NCBI GenBank assembly: GCA_026874595.1 | Contig: CM049316.1 | Coordinates: forward strand, 33,115,339 to 33,179,338 | DNA: 64,000 nt | From: Sipunculus nudus | Lineage: Eukaryota; Annelida; Sipuncula; Golfingiida; Sipunculidae | Direction: 5' to 3' | Shown: piece after piece, positions 12,041 through 25,131 of the stretch | How positions within the stretch are numbered: the stretch's first letter is position 1 | Layout: every line of letters starts with the position of its first letter | The notes under the pieces: generated by a model | Seen by the model: only the letters and a program-made list of their open reading frames with translations | Told to the model about the DNA's origin: nothing | Database searches by the model: none | Program-made: the position numbers and the translations under genes

Positions 12041-13781
12041 CAGGGATTAATACCTATCAAGTTGGAAGAGTAAGCAAGAAATCATATAAATCCTTTATAA
12101 GAGGTGGATGGATAGCCGGCCTCGATCCATAGATTCGTGAAACGTAACAATAATATCATATAAACTTTAAAACATTTTAATCTAGAGCAGCTTGTTGACA
12201 CTGTGGATGTAATTCATACTCAAGCAGAGTGGCTCTCGGCACAATTTACCTCCTCGGACCCTGCCAGATGTGTTTTGATGCGTCTGATAAATATGAAAAT
12301 TAGCACCTTACACTTGACGCCATATGGCTCCATCGTATTGACTCTTTACTCTTGAGTGGGCTGTCTCACTAACATCAGCTTACAGATAAAACGCATTATA
12401 TAAGATGATTTTTTACGTCTAGACATCATTGTCTGGCGCCTGTAATTCTCCGATCAATGAAGCTCGTTCTCCATCATTTAGTACAACTTTCCTAATCGTT
12501 TCAGGACGTTATTAGAGTTTTCTTTATATAACTTAACTATTAATTATGCTGTGCCCATAAATTTGGATAATATGATAAACCGGTGTTAGGAAAGCGCTTA
12601 ATTCAATTAAGCTGAATTCAATTCAACTAGTTAACTTAGATTGATTCCAATTAAATCCAATACCGGAAATATCTTCCAATATCATAACAAATACCAAGGA
12701 AAATCACATTTAAGTGGTCTAAAGAGACATGTTTTGAACATACAGAAAAATTGTACTCTTGACATATCAGCTGATAAATCTATATAAATCTTAGGGTTCG
12801 GGTCCTAGTTAAAGAAACGTAACATTTATTTTCATATTATGTTTACTCTGCGTTTACATTTGAGTAATATAAACCAAATTTATTTTCATATCATATTGGT
12901 ATATGATTTCAGAAATAATAATAATACAAAAAATGTCGCACTATCACGCACTGCTCTGGGTGACGATGGATTTTGCCATACCATACAGTCATTCACTGCT
13001 CTCAAACAATAAAATTTAATTTATATAAAATGCCTTTTAAATGATTTTAATAATTCGATTTACCAGTAATGTTCAAAAGGCTATCTTATAAATTGACGGC
13101 CCCATCAGAATTATTGCAGTATTGCTCCGGGTATTGTTTGTAAAAGCTTTGAAGGTGTCTTAATATTCATCCATCACTGCAATTCTTTGGTGAAAGCTCT
13201 TGGGCGTAGTAATAGAATTAACGTAACCGTGGAGACTTAAAATAATTATAAATGTGACAATATACGTGTCTTATAATAGAGTGTGCCTCCACGCTTTGGG
13301 GAGCATTGCCCAGTAACAAACACTGCGATTTTTTGTTTGTGACTCTATACATTAGACTTTAATTTATTGTTTTATAGACTCAGTGTACAAAAATATGGTG
13401 CTTGCCGCCATTTTTTCCTTGGTCTTACCAGCAGAGATCCAATACTTGGAAGCCTAGAAGATACAAAATATTCTCTCTCTCTTGAAATGGTGTATATGAT
13501 CAACAACAAAAATATTCTATTTTATACATCTTTAAGGTTCTTTTAGGACACGTCTGCTGTACCACAAATTAACAACATTAACACGAACCATATCTTCATT
13601 AAAATTGATCAATGAAAAATGACATTTGTGAATCCGAAGAACATTACTTTTTGTATGGCTTTACTCTCATATTTAATTAAGTTTGAAAAGTTAGATGTCA
13701 GAGGGTACATGGGCGAAAAAAATGTTGACAATTTCTCAATGTACTGTATTAGCGTCTCCATTTGGCAAAGAGACGAGGTAA
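12041..13781. other. Non-coding, nothing supported
   Basis: AT-rich, low-complexity sequence. No open frame of note and no repeat family that I could match within the window. Confidence 0.5.
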
Positions 13782-14085
13782 GATTCTAAGGCCCCGCGAG
13801 CGTCAATTTTAACCCTCCTCATCAACAATTTTTATTTTGATTTTCAATAGAAACTAACCAATTTTGAGCTCAAGCCGTTCGGACATTTCTTTCGAACAGA
13901 TAAAATAATACCATTTTTTTAGATTTTCTTTGTCATGTAGTACTTTTATCTGTGTAGCAAAACAATTCTGTTATTATCATGTTTTCCCCTGATCATATGA
14001 CATTTTTATCGAAAGATACAAAAAGAGGTGAAAAAACAATAAACGCTCTCGCGCACTGATTTTTCTTTCCGAGTGCCTGAGAACC
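13782..14085. mobile_element. TIR element (GGTTCTCAGGCAC family), copy 1
   Basis: The right end on the minus strand reads GGTTCTCAGGCACTC and the left end is the decayed GATTCTAAGGCCCCG. The interior (TATTTTGATTTT, AGATAAAATAATAC, TGTTATTATCATG, TTTTATCGAAA) matches the element at 38413-38915 in the same order and orientation. It is about 304 bp with no coding capacity. Confidence 0.65.
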
Positions 14086-14718
14086 AAACCTTTTTTTCTG
14101 ATTTAGTCCTAGGTCATATCGACCCTCTGGCATTACGAGCAGATTACTAGCGCCAGAGTGTCATTACATCTATGTCTGAGGAACGCATTAATGAAGATGC
14201 AAATATTTTCGTCATTTCTGACAACGCTTCATGGACTACAGGTACACTGTCAATCAACATAAACCAGACCAATCGTTAGCATTTTTTTGTTTACTTTCTA
14301 ATAATACCAGACATAAGCTAGACAAATTCCGTTTTAATTCCCAGCACATTGGTAAACCCTTTGGCGTGTTTGTTGAATTTATGACCGCATGAACACAAGC
14401 ATGGCTCGAACGGGTTACAGGAAGCAGGCAGCTTGCAGGCGATACAGGAAATGACCTAAGTGCATGGAGACGGTGTTTCAGTTTGGGTTGTGAGCTAACA
14501 TGTATACTTTTGTGTAAATTCATTATATTTAGCATAATATTGAGATTATGGGCCGTGTACCACGATATGAATGCAACCTGATGCAGGACCACTGCGATAC
14601 ATTCCTAGAGATAACTTGTATCACGACAGGAGTAGGCTTACCAGCCTAATTATCCGATTGACTACTGAGTCGGATTGTCACGGCTATCTTAGTCCTATTC
14701 GAAGATTTATTAAAGGTT
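14086..14718. other. Non-coding, short repeat word shared with 42000
   Basis: The 14370-14400 word GTTGAATTTATGACCGCATG recurs with one change near 42004-42023, so some interspersed sequence is present. Opposite-strand open frames of 112 and 76 codons have no recognisable content. Confidence 0.4.
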
Positions 14719-14992
14719 ATATTGTTACAGGTGCTCTTTTTATTGTGTTACACGGGCGTAACTCGTGTTGTTGCACTCTCGGTTTGATCCGTACTGGTTG
14801 AACTCTGGTTGTCATGCTAGCTTGGGGCTTTCTCGCCTGGTCGCGCCGGGGCGAGGTCACGTGTGGACCCTGGTATGTAGAGACACAGCGATGTTCTTCT
14901 AGATGATTCCTGTAACGTGTGTTTACTGTGTATTATGTTAGATTCTTTAGACTGTTCGAGAAGTGGAAAATTCTCGGCTTGGGGCAAGAAGT

Positions 14993-15000
14993 TATAAATA
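14993..15000 (+). promoter_or_regulatory. TATA box of solo LTR 1
   Basis: TATAAATA is followed by a G-run, about 270 bp into the LTR. The second LTR has TATATATA at the same place (44405-44412). Confidence 0.6.
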
Positions 15001-15347
15001 GGGGGGCGGTGTTTTAGAGCCGGGAGAGAGGAGAGAAGATTCCAGCGGACACAGACGTATGTAACCTATCCGATTACCCAGTAATTTCAGGGGTTTTTCT
15101 ATTACTAGTATACAATTTAATGCTGCCTGCCTCAAGTTTACTTTCTGGATTGTAACAAGAGCTTTACATTGAACTGTTATTCTCCGAGAGTATACATTTA
15201 AAGAACTTGTCGCTGTGGCGGTGATGGTATCCAGGTACTATGCACTTTGTTTATTAGACTGTGTGATTATATTGATTTGATCTAATATTGTTATTGTACT
15301 GTGTAATTGTATTGATTAAGTGTACTCTATTGTTAGGGATGTTTAAG

Positions 15348-15353
15348 AATAAA
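15348..15353 (+). promoter_or_regulatory. Polyadenylation signal of solo LTR 1
   Basis: AATAAA lies about 350 bp after the TATA box and is conserved in the second LTR at 44795-44800. This would define the end of the R region. Confidence 0.55.
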
Positions 15354-15520
15354 TTATAGTTATTTGTTAACAAAAAACCCACTGACTTCTTTATTCATTC
15401 TCCTAGACATTTCACGCTGCCTAGTGTTAGAGAACCTGATTTTTTTTATCTTCATTACAAAATGTGATGTGTGTTCATCATGCATACGTGATCTGTTTAT
15501 ATTAGGTTCCGTAACAATAT

Positions 15521-16759
15521 ATTTATTAAAAAATAAATTTAAATCATAATAATGCTCCATTTCTTTTAGCGAATTTATAAGAGAGAAGAATTACATTTTT
15601 CTTGTGCTATAAAAATACAGCACAGGCCAACAAGCTGCTTCAATCAGACATTATTTAAACTGTTATCATTGAAGATTATAAACATTTTAGTAAGGGTAAA
15701 TGCAAACAATTTTTCCTGAAAAGGTCTTTAGTTGAAGGATTTAAATTAGAATTATAGGTTAAAAAAAGAAGCAATTGTTATTTAAAAATACATTAAATTC
15801 TACATATTAATGGTGTGCCAATTAATCGATGAGATCAATGAATGGTCGTTTTCTTTCACAATCTATTAAATGGATCGCATTTTTTGCATAATCGATCATA
15901 CACGAATATGTATCGCATCAATGAAAGTATATTTTCCCGATAAAATATTCTTATTCTTCCAGATATATTTCAAGGACGGGGCACAAAACAGCGAACGGCT
16001 TTAAAACAACCTTGCCATTACCTTTGTAATCCGGCGTGATGTGCAATTTACTGAATTTACTCAGTCAATGTATAAGGTATATTTCTATACAGCATATTTC
16101 ACGGTAATATAGGTGACACATGAAATAGTACATTAATAATCAATCATCGGTCGGTTATATATTTCAGTCATCGTATATGATTTCACTACCGATTCCCACC
16201 CAATCTACATATAAATACGTTACACACATTGTTAGTAGAATTAAACTGTATTTGTAAAACACCAGGCACAAGTGGCCACCTAACCTCTCCCAAAACAAAG
16301 TGTTAGCAGAGTACAATCAGTCGGACAAATTTACAACCTGTCTCAGAGAAGTAAGTGTACTTCAGATACAGTGCCATTCTCATCCACCCTCAAAGACCCT
16401 AAAAGTGGCTATACACTAGTACAGGGATGTAATCAAGAGCGCTCCGTGTCAATTATCCTTCAAGAGGACTAACTGCTCTTTGAAAGCGGATTAAGTTAAG
16501 TGGGGACTCGAACAATTCATCTTGGGAACATGCTCCCAGGGAAAGCTCAGACCTGGTCAGAGTATTGTCTGTTTGAAGAGAACATTCTTTAGTCAAAATA
16601 TTTTGGATGTTTCCCTTTTTGTCAGCGAAAGGTATACCGATATACTTATTTCCTTTTCTGTTTATTTAAATTATGGGATGTGCAAAATTCTGGTCCCATT
16701 ATTTGTTTTCGCTCCACATTGTGTTTCGTCACCCCTGCCCCTGCTCCCACAATGTTTTG
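15521..16759. other. Non-coding, nothing supported
   Basis: AT-rich sequence. No coding, repeat or RNA feature that I can support. Confidence 0.5.
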
Positions 16760-16865
16760 TGGAATTGTTCATTAGTTTTTGCGTAATCCTGCTAACACAT
16801 ACAAACAAACAAACGAAGAAATATACAGACATGAATGAAAACATAACCTCCTGGCGGAGGTAATA
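16760..16865 (+). repeat. Interspersed-repeat 3' end with (ACAA)n and GGCGGAGGTAA terminus
   Basis: A TGCGTAATCCTGCTAACA segment leads into an ACAA tetranucleotide run and then ACCTCCTGGCGGAGGTAA. That ending, a small inverted repeat CCTCC/GGAGG, is familiar from dispersed animal repeats, and a related GGTTACCTCC ends the tRNA-SINEs in this window. The element's 5' part is not identified. Confidence 0.45.
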
Positions 16866-18490
16866 ATTTTGAAATTAATAACATATTAATTAAAAAAGGT
16901 TAAAATAAATTTTAGGCATTTTCAATCGTAAAAGCATAAGATCTTTGCCAGACATAGACCTAATGTCGTAAGTTGAAAGGTTCGTGGAGTACTAGGTTGA
17001 ATTAGATGCAATCGATCAATAGATCATGGTGGGCTTTATCTGAGCTCCCTGCGTTGCTTGCACGCCCGACCTTTAGGGCTAAAGTCCTTAATGCGTGTCG
17101 TCTCACACTGCACCGCGGGGAGATATTAACATGATGACTGCTTGTAAGGTCATCGGGTTATCAGCGGTGCCAACATCTGTTTGGCGTAAACCACAGGATG
17201 TCGCGGAAACTTTAGCCGCTTTGAACTTTACCTCCTGGATTTTTCTAGATTTGGTAATAGCCCACGGTCTTGCTCTCAGACCATCTGCTGTCAACAGATA
17301 AATGTAAGTTTTCAGGTGGACTTACAAATTTCAGGTATATAAGTTTAAAAGTAAAGGTGTTGCTTAGAAGGCTCACTATTTGCTTTTCTCTTATATGGCC
17401 GTTCAAAATATAGTTTGAATGCAGTTTCCTAATGAATAAGTTCAAACTTCGGTTGTCTGAAAAAGATGCCAGGGCAATGTCCGAATTTCATTAATGCGGC
17501 TACATCTGTAAATACATTTAAGGCGCCATACAGAATGAACAGACCATGTCTAGACAACTCGAGAAGGTATACTCTTGGTTCAGGCATTCAGTGCCGTTAC
17601 AGTGAAATCAAAATTGCCACTCATTAGGGTAATTACCCAAGGCAAAAAACTCTTTCACGACCAGCCCTTCAGCCCTTTATTGCAAATAAACAAACGGACA
17701 GGGGTGGAAACATTTTTTCGGAGAAGGAATAGGAAAATAAATGAATCAACAGTTCATCCCAAACCCACTTAAAATTAACCAGCTGTTTCCTGTCATACAT
17801 ACCATACACACCTCAAATTTATATCAATGTGCAAGACAAGACAGGTTAACAGGAGAACAGACGGACAGAAGAGGAGAGACAAAGTGTCCGGTTGATTTTG
17901 TATTCATATCTTGGTCAAGATCATCTCTAAGTTACGCCTTTTTCTTCTTACTAATTTAAGACTTCCAAAACGTAAATTATCACTAAAATTTATCCTTAAC
18001 CTTTTCTGGAAAACCCTATGACACACAAAAGGGATGAAGAACCGTCCAAATTCGTTTTTCCTGGAACGTAAATTTTTAGAGTGGGGGCTAGAGAGCGTCC
18101 ACCTTTGCAGATTCCACCTTTGGATCAATTTTCCTGGGATCCTGCTTGTCATTTCTGAATCCCCTGGTATCATCTTCTCTGGACCCAATCTAACAAATAA
18201 CGATCTTCTAATGTTTAGTTGAAATGCCAGCAGATAGTGGTCTCCTAACCCATGTAAATGCTGTGGTCAATTAACCCAAGACATGGTCTAACTTAACCTC
18301 CATATCTAAGTCCATACAGCATCAACTTACAGAGCTTCCGAACGACCATTTTCCTTGAAATTGGTAAGTTTGGAGTCCTGTCAGGTTTATCTCTAACACC
18401 TTTTAACAAGCTCTAGCCCACGATAATATGACCCTCTTGTTCCAGGTACTGGTGTTGGGGTGTTTGCTAGTTGTGGAATAATCCGTTAGA
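16866..18490. other. Non-coding; both strands open at 17095-17300
   Basis: At 17095-17300 both strands are open for more than 60 codons, a sign of low stop density rather than coding. I see no domain or matching splice sites. The rest is blank. Confidence 0.4.
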
Positions 18491-18894
18491 ACCAGCTTCG
18501 TAGGTCCAGTGGTAAAGTGCTGGACTCGAAGCAAGAAGGTCGCGAGTTCGAGTCTCAAGCAAGCAACGGTGAGAGTTTTCACGGTTGGCTTATGCGTGCA
18601 AGCTGAACGCCCTGCAGGTCTAATGCCCCACGGCCCTGTATCACTCAGAAACGAGCGCTCTTTGGTGTATTTCTTGATGTTATGACCCAATGGGGTGATT
18701 ATACACCCAGGAACCCCAGGTCTGGTAGTCACCGGGCCTGGTCAATACCTGGATATAAAAATTAAAGGAAGCGTGTGCGTCCTGGTACGTAGTCCTAAAC
18801 CGAATGGAATTAACAAAATGTGCATACTTCGATCAAGAATATTTAAGACAGTATTAAAAGAATTGTGACGGTTACCTCCAGCAAAACTATTTAT

Positions 18895-18895
<1 letters not shown>
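18491..18895 (+). mobile_element. tRNA-derived SINE, copy A
   Basis: The head has box-A-like TAGGTCCAGTGG (18501-18512) and box-B-like GAGTTCGAGTC (18544-18554). The body shares with copies at 51332 and 57139 the landmarks TTTTCACGGTTGGC, ATGCCCCACGGCC, GTATCACTCA, TTATGACCC and GATTATACACCCAGGA, and it ends near GTGACGGTTACCTCC. It runs directly into a (TA)n tract, which may have grown from its tail. Full length is about 400 bp. Confidence 0.85.
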
Positions 18896-18949
<54 letters not shown>

Positions 18950-18955
18950 TATATT
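18896..18955. repeat. (TA)n microsatellite at the SINE tail
   Basis: A near-pure TA run with one AA interruption follows the 3' end of SINE copy A. Confidence 0.95.
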
Positions 18956-20339
18956 ACAAATACATTGTATATTCCAAATTTGAAGACTTTGAAGACCGTG
19001 TCCCCAGCCGGTGATAAGCACAATAAAAAACTGGAAAAACCTTATATTCTTATAATTACATATTCGATATTTACATATGACGATATCTTTATAGTTATAT
19101 ATAATTTCATTTTTTAGGGCCCATGTTTAAATATATCAATTTCCGTTAACACTGTAAACAAGTTTTACCTCAGTGTATATACTATGTATTAATTTATTTA
19201 AAGCCACATAGTTTTGACATTAACGTTTCAAGCAAACTCTTATAATAGCAAAACTATTATAAATAAGTCTACCTGAACTTGGGTCTGTATGACTTTTTAC
19301 TATAGCGCTTCATAAGAAGGGGCTCACATTAAGAATGTTTATAAAAGATGTACATTCTATATTTTACCATAAACAGAAAATCTCCTGACATGGTCTGTGC
19401 AGATTTTGATCTGGAGAACGCAGTGACATTTGCTTTTTACACAGAAAGTGCAGAGTGAAATTCTAAAAACATGCTTCGAGCTTCTTCTTTGCATTTTACC
19501 ACTGAATGTGTAGTTAACCTTTGGTACTTCGGCTTCGGTTTAAAATTTGATATGAGTCTTTCTGTCACATCATGTATATGTGGAATACGTAGACGATTCA
19601 AATTTTGTTAGGGAATGGCTTCTTGTGGAAGGAAAATGACGTTGCGGGTTACTGGGTTTACAAAAAGCATCAGAACATTACTTTACCGCTATATATGCAA
19701 GGACTCCATTAAGTAAAAGCTCTGAAGAAATAATCAAAATACAAATCTTCAAGTTTCTGCATTGCCTCGTCAAAAAAAAGATTAGCAGATCAAATTTCAA
19801 TGTTATGTTTTTATAAATTAATTGTCGTTCTGCTTAAGTATTATGTTTTACTTAAAGCCATCATCGTCAGTGCTACCGGAACAACAGGTCACAGAAGGTA
19901 CGCCTTATCAGGGTTAAAGAAATTCAGCAGAATAAACGGTAGTTTTGTTCTAGATCAAAAAGTAAAAAAGCTGAAGAAAAATGCCTCGCATACGCGTGCC
20001 AATCATTTTGAAAGGATATGAGTAAGACACCAAGCAAAGTACATACCGAGGAAATCTTTCAGTGTGTAGGTCAAATATGATATTATAATAATAATTATTA
20101 TTATAACCACTCTTTAACAGTGACTGTTTAGTCTTACAAGACAGACATACAATATTTGAACTAATACCTTATCCAGATTTTGATCCGGATATACTGAGAT
20201 ATATATAAAGTACAAAGTAACAATGTAGCATTTAATCAACATTTTCTATACAAAGTCCATCAATATAATGCTTTAGATTTTGTTATACCCGGACAAAAAG
20301 ACAAATTATGAGCACTGCTGGATTTACATATGAACTGAG
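18956..20339. other. Non-coding, nothing supported
   Basis: AT-rich sequence with short chance open frames only. Confidence 0.5.
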
Positions 20340-20800
20340 CAGTCTGTAGCAAAGGGTCTCACAATCTTTGGGCCCGGCTTTCTGCTTATTTTAAAATAAG
20401 GTAATCATTGATAAATTGGCATAGAAACAAGATAGAAAGAATCAGTTACTATAGTTATTTCGTGGGAGCTGGGGCAACGTTATGAACTTTCCGTGTGAAC
20501 GTCATTATATACCACACTTGTAATAATGTAATAAATGTAGAAACAGCGTCTTGCAATCTTGAGACCCCATGTTCGCATGTAACAATTGAAATAAGGTAAA
20601 AAAAAGTTTAAGCTTGAGATCTGTGATTTTAGACTTAAATTAAATCATTAGTAATTTGCATAGAAACAAGATAGAAAGCAGTTACTATAATTATACTTTT
20701 TATGAGGCTGGAGCATGCTTATTCATTTTTAATACCACACTGTGGTTAAATTAGTAAATGTGATAAATGTAAAATACATTCCTTTTATGAATGATATAAT
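20340..20800 (+). repeat. Two diverged tandem units of about 239 bp
   Basis: GCATAGAAACAAGATAGAAA occurs at 20419 and 20658. The flanking words also pair in order: GGTCTCACAATCTT with CTTGCAATCTTGAGACC, CAGTTACTATAGTTAT with CAGTTACTATAATTAT, and ATACCACACT in both. This is a local tandem duplication with clear divergence. Confidence 0.7.
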
Positions 20801-21201
20801 TTCATCAAAATTGTACCCTTTATTTGCTTAGATAGAGAAGGGAGTTAAGTCAGTCGGGCCTCTATAGGTCTTACAGTCAAAGGACTCTAGCTGCCTATAC
20901 CGGCTTTGACAGACATAGGGACAGACAAACTGACAGGCAGGGAAATAAATGAAGGTTACTCTTCATTATATAAATAGTGTTTGGATGACCAGGTCACGTG
21001 ATTAGTTTAATGGAGCTTAAACTAATGATTGCGTCAGCATCATCGGTAGTCTTACCAGAATGAGGTCGAGGAACCTAAAAGTATGTCATGTACGAGGTCA
21101 TTAATTAGAAACCTGGCATTGCATGGCCACCAAGATGAGGAGAGAAACACGAACTTTGATGAGAATGGTCTGAATGTCCGCCAGCTCTTATGTACATGTA
21201 G
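20801..21201. other. No supported feature
   Basis: No coding or repeat structure that I can support. Confidence 0.45.
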
Positions 21202-21438
21202 CAGGGGTGGATCAAGGATTTACGAAGATGAGGGGTCCATCCAACCCAGGAGGACAAATGAAATGACCTAAAAATCGTCTCCAGTTCCAGAAAGGGGGGG
21301 GGGGTCCCAGGCCGCACACATTGGCCTGAGACCATTAAAAAATGTTGTGACGGCTGAAAAAAATGGGGTTGGGGGACCCCCTTGAACAGCCCCCCCCCCC
21401 ACCCCCCCCCCCCCCACCCCCCGCCGGATCCGCTTCTG
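21202..21438. mobile_element. C/G-rich foldback/MITE-like element, copy 2
   Basis: The left end reads CAGGGGTGGATCAAGGA. The right end, on the minus strand, reads CAGAAGCGGATCCGG. The 237-bp interior has a G-run near the left and long C-runs near the right, as in the element at 630-876. Several overlapping open frames (Gly-rich or Pro-rich) are artefacts of the G/C homopolymers. Confidence 0.5.
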
Positions 21439-23312
21439 TCTAGAGACCTTCGATACGTTCCTATCAAACTGAGACTTTCTGATATAAATGATATTGAGCA
21501 CATAAATTGCTTAATCAGGAGGGCTTTACTGTATAGTTCCGTATATGAAATTGAGATAAAGATATATAATTTTTATTACCTGCCCATCCCATATCGTCAA
21601 CGCAGGGCTTAATAATGATTCACACTGGACGCGGTCATTGGACCTTTGATATTAACTGTCGCTAAGCACTCCCTTGATGACTGCATGCATTATCCTTATT
21701 ACCCCTTGTCCAGGGACTCAGGGTTTTCTCTGAAAGTCACAAGGCTCCAGTTGCCAGATGAATTAATAGATAATGAAATATGAAATTCATCAGTTTTGCA
21801 GTTAGAAGCGACTCTATATGTACCATAGTGTGTAATTCCTACTATATATATCTGTGTGTGAAAAATTGTCAAATAGGTGTATGTAGTTTGTCTTAATAGG
21901 TTCCATTAAGCTTGGGTCACTAGATTCGTTCATGTATTGTTCAGACTGTCGTGTTGTTTTTATTCTTGCCGTGTTCACATTGCTGTGTTGTTCAAATCGT
22001 TGAGTTTGTAATACTGTTGAATATCAATAGTGCAATGTCCAACAATCTTGAAATCGTTATTGGCTCCATTAGCTTTTTTTAATTATATATGGTTTCTATA
22101 AAATGACTGAAATTACACCAGAAAAATTAATATAAGCTTTTTCAGTGTAACGACAATATGACTGAGACGTATTGAGCCATAAAATCAGTGAGTGGCAATT
22201 TGGAAAACACTGATATTTAGGGAGGCAGCAATTCAATGATCAGGAAATATAAAACTGCGGACCTGTTCGTGACACTGAACGCTGCAATCTGTCCGCAGCA
22301 GGAAAGCAAGAGATCTTGTCTTGCCAGTAAGTGCCTACTGTATTTGCCCTTGTCAGTCTTGTTTAAACCCGAGTATGTCCTTCATGAAAACATAATGAGA
22401 ACCCCGTGGCCAAGAGATTCTTGACGGTTTTTCTGACGTTCCAGACCGAAAACAATTACCCGCCATCTTATTGTGTCCCAGCGGGCGATTCAGCTAGCAA
22501 TTCTCTACATCCCAGCGTGTTATTCATTATGTTTTATTCCCTTCTGGCATTAAAAGGTGATATATCAAACCTAAAACCTCATTTTCACAGTAATACAGCG
22601 CACCAAAATGCATCAAATATATCCTTGATATTACGTTATGTCTATGACGGCAACACCAACACCGATACGACATGAACGATACATCGATTTCAGCATTCCG
22701 TCTTCTTGCTGTTCACGCTTTACGGAACACTGCGCAGAATCGGACTCAAAAGAGTATACGCACTGCTGGTTAGGGTCTATGGGCTTTGAAATCTACGGCC
22801 CACCATGCACCGGGGTTTCTACGTACACGGATGCCGTAGGTATAAATGTAGTGGAAATCTTAATGCAATCCGTTCAGATACGTTGGATAGGAATTGTTTC
22901 AAGGCAAACTACTTAAGCATGGCTGTTTTGTGGTAGGGACTTCATGGAATAAGTATTATTTTGTGCCCATGCGCATAAGGTTTTTCCTAGAAATGTGACA
23001 AATTTTGATTTTAAGGTTTGATGGTTCAGAAAGCTAGTCCCGACCGTCCTACATTGCGTTACTGGAAGAGTAGAAACCACACCTGGCGAAAGGGTGTATC
23101 AATATATTCTTTTAAATTATCCTATGCATGGGCACCGTTTGATCAGAACATGTGACGGGGGGAAATCAACGGAAGCACCGCCCCCCCCCCCCCCCTTCAC
23201 CTGAAATTAGGAATGTTACTGAAAATCCCTCCGAACAACTCCCCCTAATGACAAATATAATAAAAGCCCTCTTCATGCAGAAAATTACAATTTTCTCAAT
23301 TACTGCCACATT
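21439..23312. other. Non-coding; C-tract near 23181
   Basis: A poly-C tract lies at about 23181-23195. An open frame at 22638-22916 has no recognisable domain. Nothing else is supported. Confidence 0.4.
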
Positions 23313-23358
23313 TTATATTATATTATATTATATTATATTATATTATATTATATTATAT
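23313..23358. repeat. (TATTA)n pentanucleotide microsatellite
   Basis: About nine copies of the pentamer TATTA/TTATA occur in tandem. Confidence 0.95.
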
Positions 23359-23823
23359 ATACAAAAAATAATATTTGCTCAATTTTCGACAGTTTTATTC
23401 ATGACTTACATTGTATTAAACATGAAGGCATTGACGCATGACACATCTTTAATTCTCTCAATATAAGAATCCCAAACTGAAAAATTATTGAAGAAAACAG
23501 AAAAACTATATACCGAATGATTTGAATGAAGGAATCTCGATGTGTATGAATTATTCGCTTCTTTCACATAAGAAGTGAGTTTGGCATTTTTCCCGTGCCC
23601 CCCCCCCCCCCCCCAACATGACCCATATGGACCTTTTTTAGCGGCGGCCATGTTAATCCTAGTTCCTTATCAGCCACCTGCAGCGCTGCAGTCGGACCAC
23701 CATAAGCGTTAAGAATGTGACTGCCCCCATATAGCCAGTGGTCATTGACTCCTACAGTACTGTTTGCTTTGCCTGTTGTGTTCTCTTTGTGTTTGCTCTT
23801 AATTTTCACTGATTAAAGTCATA

Positions 23824-24190
23824 ATGACTGGTAATTCTAGTGTAGCTCAAACAGAGAGACTATCTGATGTTTGTGTTCCTGCCACTGACAAGAAAGTACC
23901 CCACCATTGGAAAGTAAATCGGTGGGGAGATGATATGAAGGTCTGGCCTTCCATCAGTTCAGTGGACATTTTTACCTACCTCATTGGTTCAAAAGCGATT
24001 GACTACTGTTGTAAGTGAGAAATATCCGTGGCTATCAGCAAGCCCTGACTGAAAATAGAAATCCTGGAAATTAAAGTCAGTGAAATTAAGCTCTTGTGTA
24101 AAGGCAGAAAGTATGATGTTATTGTGAAGGAGAATGACGAAAGAACATTTTTCTTACAAAGGGCATGCATAGGTGGATATTTTAGCTAGA
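23824..24190 (+). pseudogene. Broken ORF of the transposon, unassigned
   Basis: An ATG-started frame of 64 codons includes the peptide VWPSISSVDIFTYLIGSKAI and stops at a TGA after YCCK. Coding resemblance seems to continue in the next 170 bp with further stops (KGRKYDVIVKEND, FFLQRACIG). The peptide style resembles uncharacterised proteins that accompany mollusc DNA transposons, but I cannot name the family with confidence. It is broken by stops. It lies upstream of, and convergent with, the transposase trace. Confidence 0.4.
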
Positions 24191-24715
24191 TCCAACTGAC
24201 ATTGAAATGTACTAAAAAGCAAAAACAAAAAAAACTGTACTGTTCCTAAGGTCCTCATACTCAGAAAACAAAATAATTGAAGTGCCATATAATGAAAGTT
24301 TTGTAAAGAGGCAAATAGACAATTAAGAAACATTCTATTTCACACAAATGGGCCATGTCACCACTCACCAATGTATGTTTAAGTATATACAGTAGGATGA
24401 CCAGCTGCTGTCACGCTACATTATTTTATCTGCCCTGTAGGATGTCCTTGTGTAATACACCACTTAAAGAGTACACATATGCATTGAATGTTTTAATATC
24501 AAAGGAACTGTATTTCCAAGGTCAAATAAATGAATAAATTCTGCAAGATAGTTATTTGCACTACATTTATTATAAACAATTTGCATGAATAATTCAACAA
24601 GTTAAGTTGTACGTCAGGTATTCATAAATAAAACAAGGGGAGGAAAAATGCAATAGCAGTTTGAATGTGGTTATCTATAGTGTTCATTTAATACTTAGCA
24701 ACTGGTATTTATTCT

Positions 24716-25131
24716 TTAAATTTCTTCACAGTCTCTGCAGTCACGTACCATCGCTGGCCTTATCTTGACAGGTGCAGCACAAACTAATAAAATTTTATCC
24801 ACATTCTTCAAAGTTGACACAGGGAGAGTACCCGCTAATATAATATATTTAAACTTTAAGTCTTCTGATTGCACGTTCTACATGAATGCGCATACTGACA
24901 CGTATCTTAATAAAAGTTAAAGTACTGGATTCTGTTCTGTCTTCAAAGCTCGATCATGTCCTGAATGGTTACCTGTGAAATAGGGTCTAATACAAGGACA
25001 GTTTGTATGAAGATCCTTGTCAAATCACAAATACTCTGGTCGAAATTGTACAGTTTCTGCCTGCTATTGTGGCATGCATAAACATTACACTGGGCCCCAC
25101 CACCTTAACTATACTCTTTACCCGACGTCAT
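24716..25131 (-). pseudogene. Broken THAP-DDE_Tnp_4 (Harbinger-like) transposase
   Basis: On the minus strand, an ATG at 25131 opens a THAP-like N-terminus with a stop at codon 9; AQCNVYACHNSRQKLYNF follows, where the C-x4-C spacing and basic patch resemble a THAP zinc finger start. Closer to the end is RVSMRIHVERAIRRLK, the hallmark C-terminal motif of DDE_Tnp_4 transposases. After a +1 frameshift comes LPVSTLKNVDKILLVCAA, also typical of that C-terminus, and a stop at 24716. The catalytic centre between the two parts is absent, so this is an internally deleted copy. Domain names are from family knowledge; no search was run. Confidence 0.7.

Larger units (their letters stand above)
14719..15520 (+). 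mobile_element. Solo LTR, copy 1, with 4-bp target duplication ATAT
   Basis: The LTR runs 14723-15516 (794 bp), starting TGTTACAGG and ending TTCCGTAACA, so the ends are the inverted hexamers TGTTAC/GTAACA. ATAT flanks both sides (14719-14722 and 15517-15520). A TATA box (14993-15000) and a polyadenylation signal (15348-15353) sit in LTR order. A full homologous copy lies at 44148-44952. No internal retroelement sequence or second LTR is adjacent, so it arose by LTR-LTR recombination. A Gypsy-like origin is likely but unproven. Confidence 0.85.

Noticed and set aside
17095-17301. Coding exon on either strand
   Set aside because: Both strands are open over the same stretch, with no splice pair or domain.
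21105-21612. Gly-rich and Pro-rich overlapping open frames
   Set aside because: They are caused by G- and C-homopolymers of the foldback element, and several frames and both strands are open together.
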